From Salegentibacter salarius (lineage in GTDB: Bacteria > Bacteroidota > Bacteroidia > Flavobacteriales > Flavobacteriaceae): a stretch of DNA of 64,000 nt. The position numbers were made by a program, and so were the translations under genes. Below the pieces are notes generated by a model that searched no databases, was not told the origin of the DNA, and was given only the letters and a program-made list of their open reading frames with translations. The DNA is taken from contig NZ_FVZF01000020.1 of NCBI RefSeq assembly GCF_900168265.1, positions 1 through 64,000 of the forward strand, written 5' to 3'. Position 1 is the stretch's first letter. Each line of letters opens with the position of its first letter. Shown here one piece after another: positions 63,015-64,000 of the stretch.

Positions 63015-63488
63015 CTATCGAACTTCTACAGTAGTAGGTCGTCCTGAATCAGCATCGGAAGAATTTTTCCATTTCCTATAATTCTCTAAATCTACTTTTA
63101 CAAATTTTAGACATGCCGCAAAGACCGCAGCATCATCCAAATAGCCGACAACAGGAATAAAATCGGGAATAAGATCAATAGGGGATAATACGTATAAGAG
63201 GGTTCCACCTATAGATGCAATAACTAGCCAGGGTACTTCCTTATAATTGCCTTGGTAGTAATCTTTGAAAAGGGCGAACAAATCCTTGAAGTCCTTATAG
63301 TATTCTTTCAAATTGGAAACTTTTAAAAATTTTTCAAAGAGATTCTCTTCTTTATCGAAAATCTTATCAGCGTCCTCTTTTTTGAATTTTTTCTTTCTTT
63401 TATTAAAGGCTTTTTCTGCGTCCTCCTTTTTGAACTTCTTTTGGTATTTTTTAGAGTTTTTCCCCTTGTTCTCGTCTTTGTTTTTCAT
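63015..63488 (-). CDS. DUF1232/YkvA-family protein with basic N-terminal region
   Basis: 157 residues. The C-terminal ~70 residues hold the YkvA signature: 'VIASIGGTLLYVLSPIDLIP' followed by 'DFIPVVGYLDDAAV', a hydrophobic hairpin with the SPIDLIPDFIP core. The first 55 residues are Lys/Glu-rich with repeated 'KKFKKEDAEKAF' / 'KKFKKEDADKIF' units. The function of the family is not established; it is usually thought to be membrane-associated. It is a single gene with its own terminator. Confidence 0.85.
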   Translation of the reverse strand: MKNKDENKGKNSKKYQKKFKKEDAEKAFNKRKKKFKKEDADKIFDKEENLFEKFLKVSNLKEYYKDFKDLFALFKDYYQGNYKEVPWLVIASIGGTLLYVLSPIDLIPDFIPVVGYLDDAAVFAACLKFVKVDLENYRKWKNSSDADSGRPTTVEVR

Positions 63489-63821
63489 GGATTGTAGTTC
63501 TTTAAAGAATTAAAATTTAGCTTATGTAGCCTACTCCTATTAGCTGATAATTAATCGAGATTTCTCCAGGAAAAAAATGTGTATAGCTTTTTTTTATAAT
63601 TGTAACATCTAAATATGAATGAACAATTTTAGCCCCTTCAGAAAACCTAATATAAAAAGTAGATTTCATAATTGATTCAGTTATGTGGTTTTAAGGGTAG
63701 GGACTTAAAATCTTGTTAAATATAAAATTAATTTTAAGGAATTATTATGGGAATCCGTATTTTTTATCGAATTAATTACGATACCATTGAATATTAATTA
63801 ATTACCATTATATCTTTTAAT
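63489..63821. other. Intergenic gap, nothing recognised
   Basis: 333 nt of AT-rich sequence between the DUF1232 gene and the partial gene at the right edge. I see no gene, RNA or repeat; it must hold the promoter of the minus-strand gene at 63488. Confidence 0.4.
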
Positions 63822-64000
63822 TTAATCATCCATTCCTATAAAGGCATTCCATAAACTAACTCCCGCTGCAAAAATGAGGGTTCCCTGGTTAACTTTAAAA
63901 TGATTGGGAATCCACTGGCTCAATATATAGAGAACCACCACCAGGATCACGAAAACACCGGTAAAGAGAAACAGAAACTTCCAAATGCCTCTCAAAGTTC
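63822..64000 (-). CDS. Partial small membrane protein at the window edge
   Basis: Read on the minus strand, the frame is open from the window edge to TAA at 63822. The visible 58 residues contain 'TLRGIWKFLFLFTGVFVILV' and 'VVLYILSQWIPNHFKVNQG', then 'LIFAAGVSLWNAFIGMDD'. There is a transmembrane helix followed by a second hydrophobic stretch. The start is outside the window. No family is recognised. Confidence 0.55.
   Translation of the reverse strand, partial: TLRGIWKFLFLFTGVFVILVVVLYILSQWIPNHFKVNQGTLIFAAGVSLWNAFIGMDD

Noticed and set aside
1-64000. CRISPR array, tRNA or rRNA genes
   Set aside because: No regularly spaced identical repeats with unique spacers and no tRNA- or rRNA-like segments were noticed while reading both strands; no tool was run.

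Overview
The window looks like a chromosomal accessory region of a low-GC Bacteroidota species, most likely a marine or soil Flavobacteriaceae. The reasons are several promoters with the phylum's TAnnTTTG -7 box, a BfmA/BtgA plus DUF5712-type mobilisation module, many SPII lipoproteins, two IS3-family elements, and a RecBCD operon of flavobacterial style. The species cannot be named from the sequence alone.

Left part (1-11.5 kb): a truncated IS3 transposase, then small minus-strand genes (a lipoprotein, a quinone-oxidoreductase-like enzyme, a two-TM protein, an S41 protease, another lipoprotein, a PqiA-like membrane protein). Two of these are preceded by copies of a dispersed repeat of about 120 bp. 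A gene-poor stretch of 1.8 kb leads into the relic of an integrated mobilisable element (7.2-10.4 kb). The relic holds an oriT-like nest of inverted repeats, a BfmA/BtgA protein, a frameshifted relaxase remnant, a DnaC-like ATPase, a replication-like protein and an excisionase-like HTH protein. A leishmanolysin-like lipoprotein protease follows.

Middle (12-22.5 kb): small uncharacterised genes, a Fic AMPylase, a YqiA-like esterase, a WYL regulator, a methyltransferase, a secreted tandem-repeat protein, two paralogous ~108-aa proteins, and an AbaSI-like modification-dependent nuclease.

Defence island (22.7-45.3 kb, nearly all + strand): a PLD-nuclease/SNF2-type helicase with an Eco57I-class methylase; an unknown helical protein with a 40-aa cationic hydrophobic peptide; a McrB with a large insertion in its AAA domain plus McrC; a truncated HEPN-like candidate; a four-gene cluster of an AlbA_2/Schlafen protein, a GHKL ATPase, an unknown protein and a DUF6339-like protein; an IS407-type IS3 element with 4-bp target duplication; and a CoiA-like nuclease.

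Right part (45.3-63 kb, all - strand): recD-recC-recB is followed, with 2-15 nt gaps, by a five-gene chaperone/kinase module (J-like protein, membrane coiled-coil protein, Hsp70, kinase-AAA fusion, TerB-like protein), then a NERD-UvrD helicase. This reads as one long operon and suggests a stress or defence module physically tied to RecBCD.

The most striking non-coding signal is a 34-nt operator-promoter with identical geometry at four loci: CGACA-N5-TGTCG, 11 nt, then TAnnTTTG. The copies lie at 11957, 14275, 17876 and 43663, upstream of small unknown genes, the esterase/WYL cluster, an unknown gene pair with an attenuator-like leader, and the CoiA-like nuclease. They probably mark a shared stress- or damage-responsive regulon.
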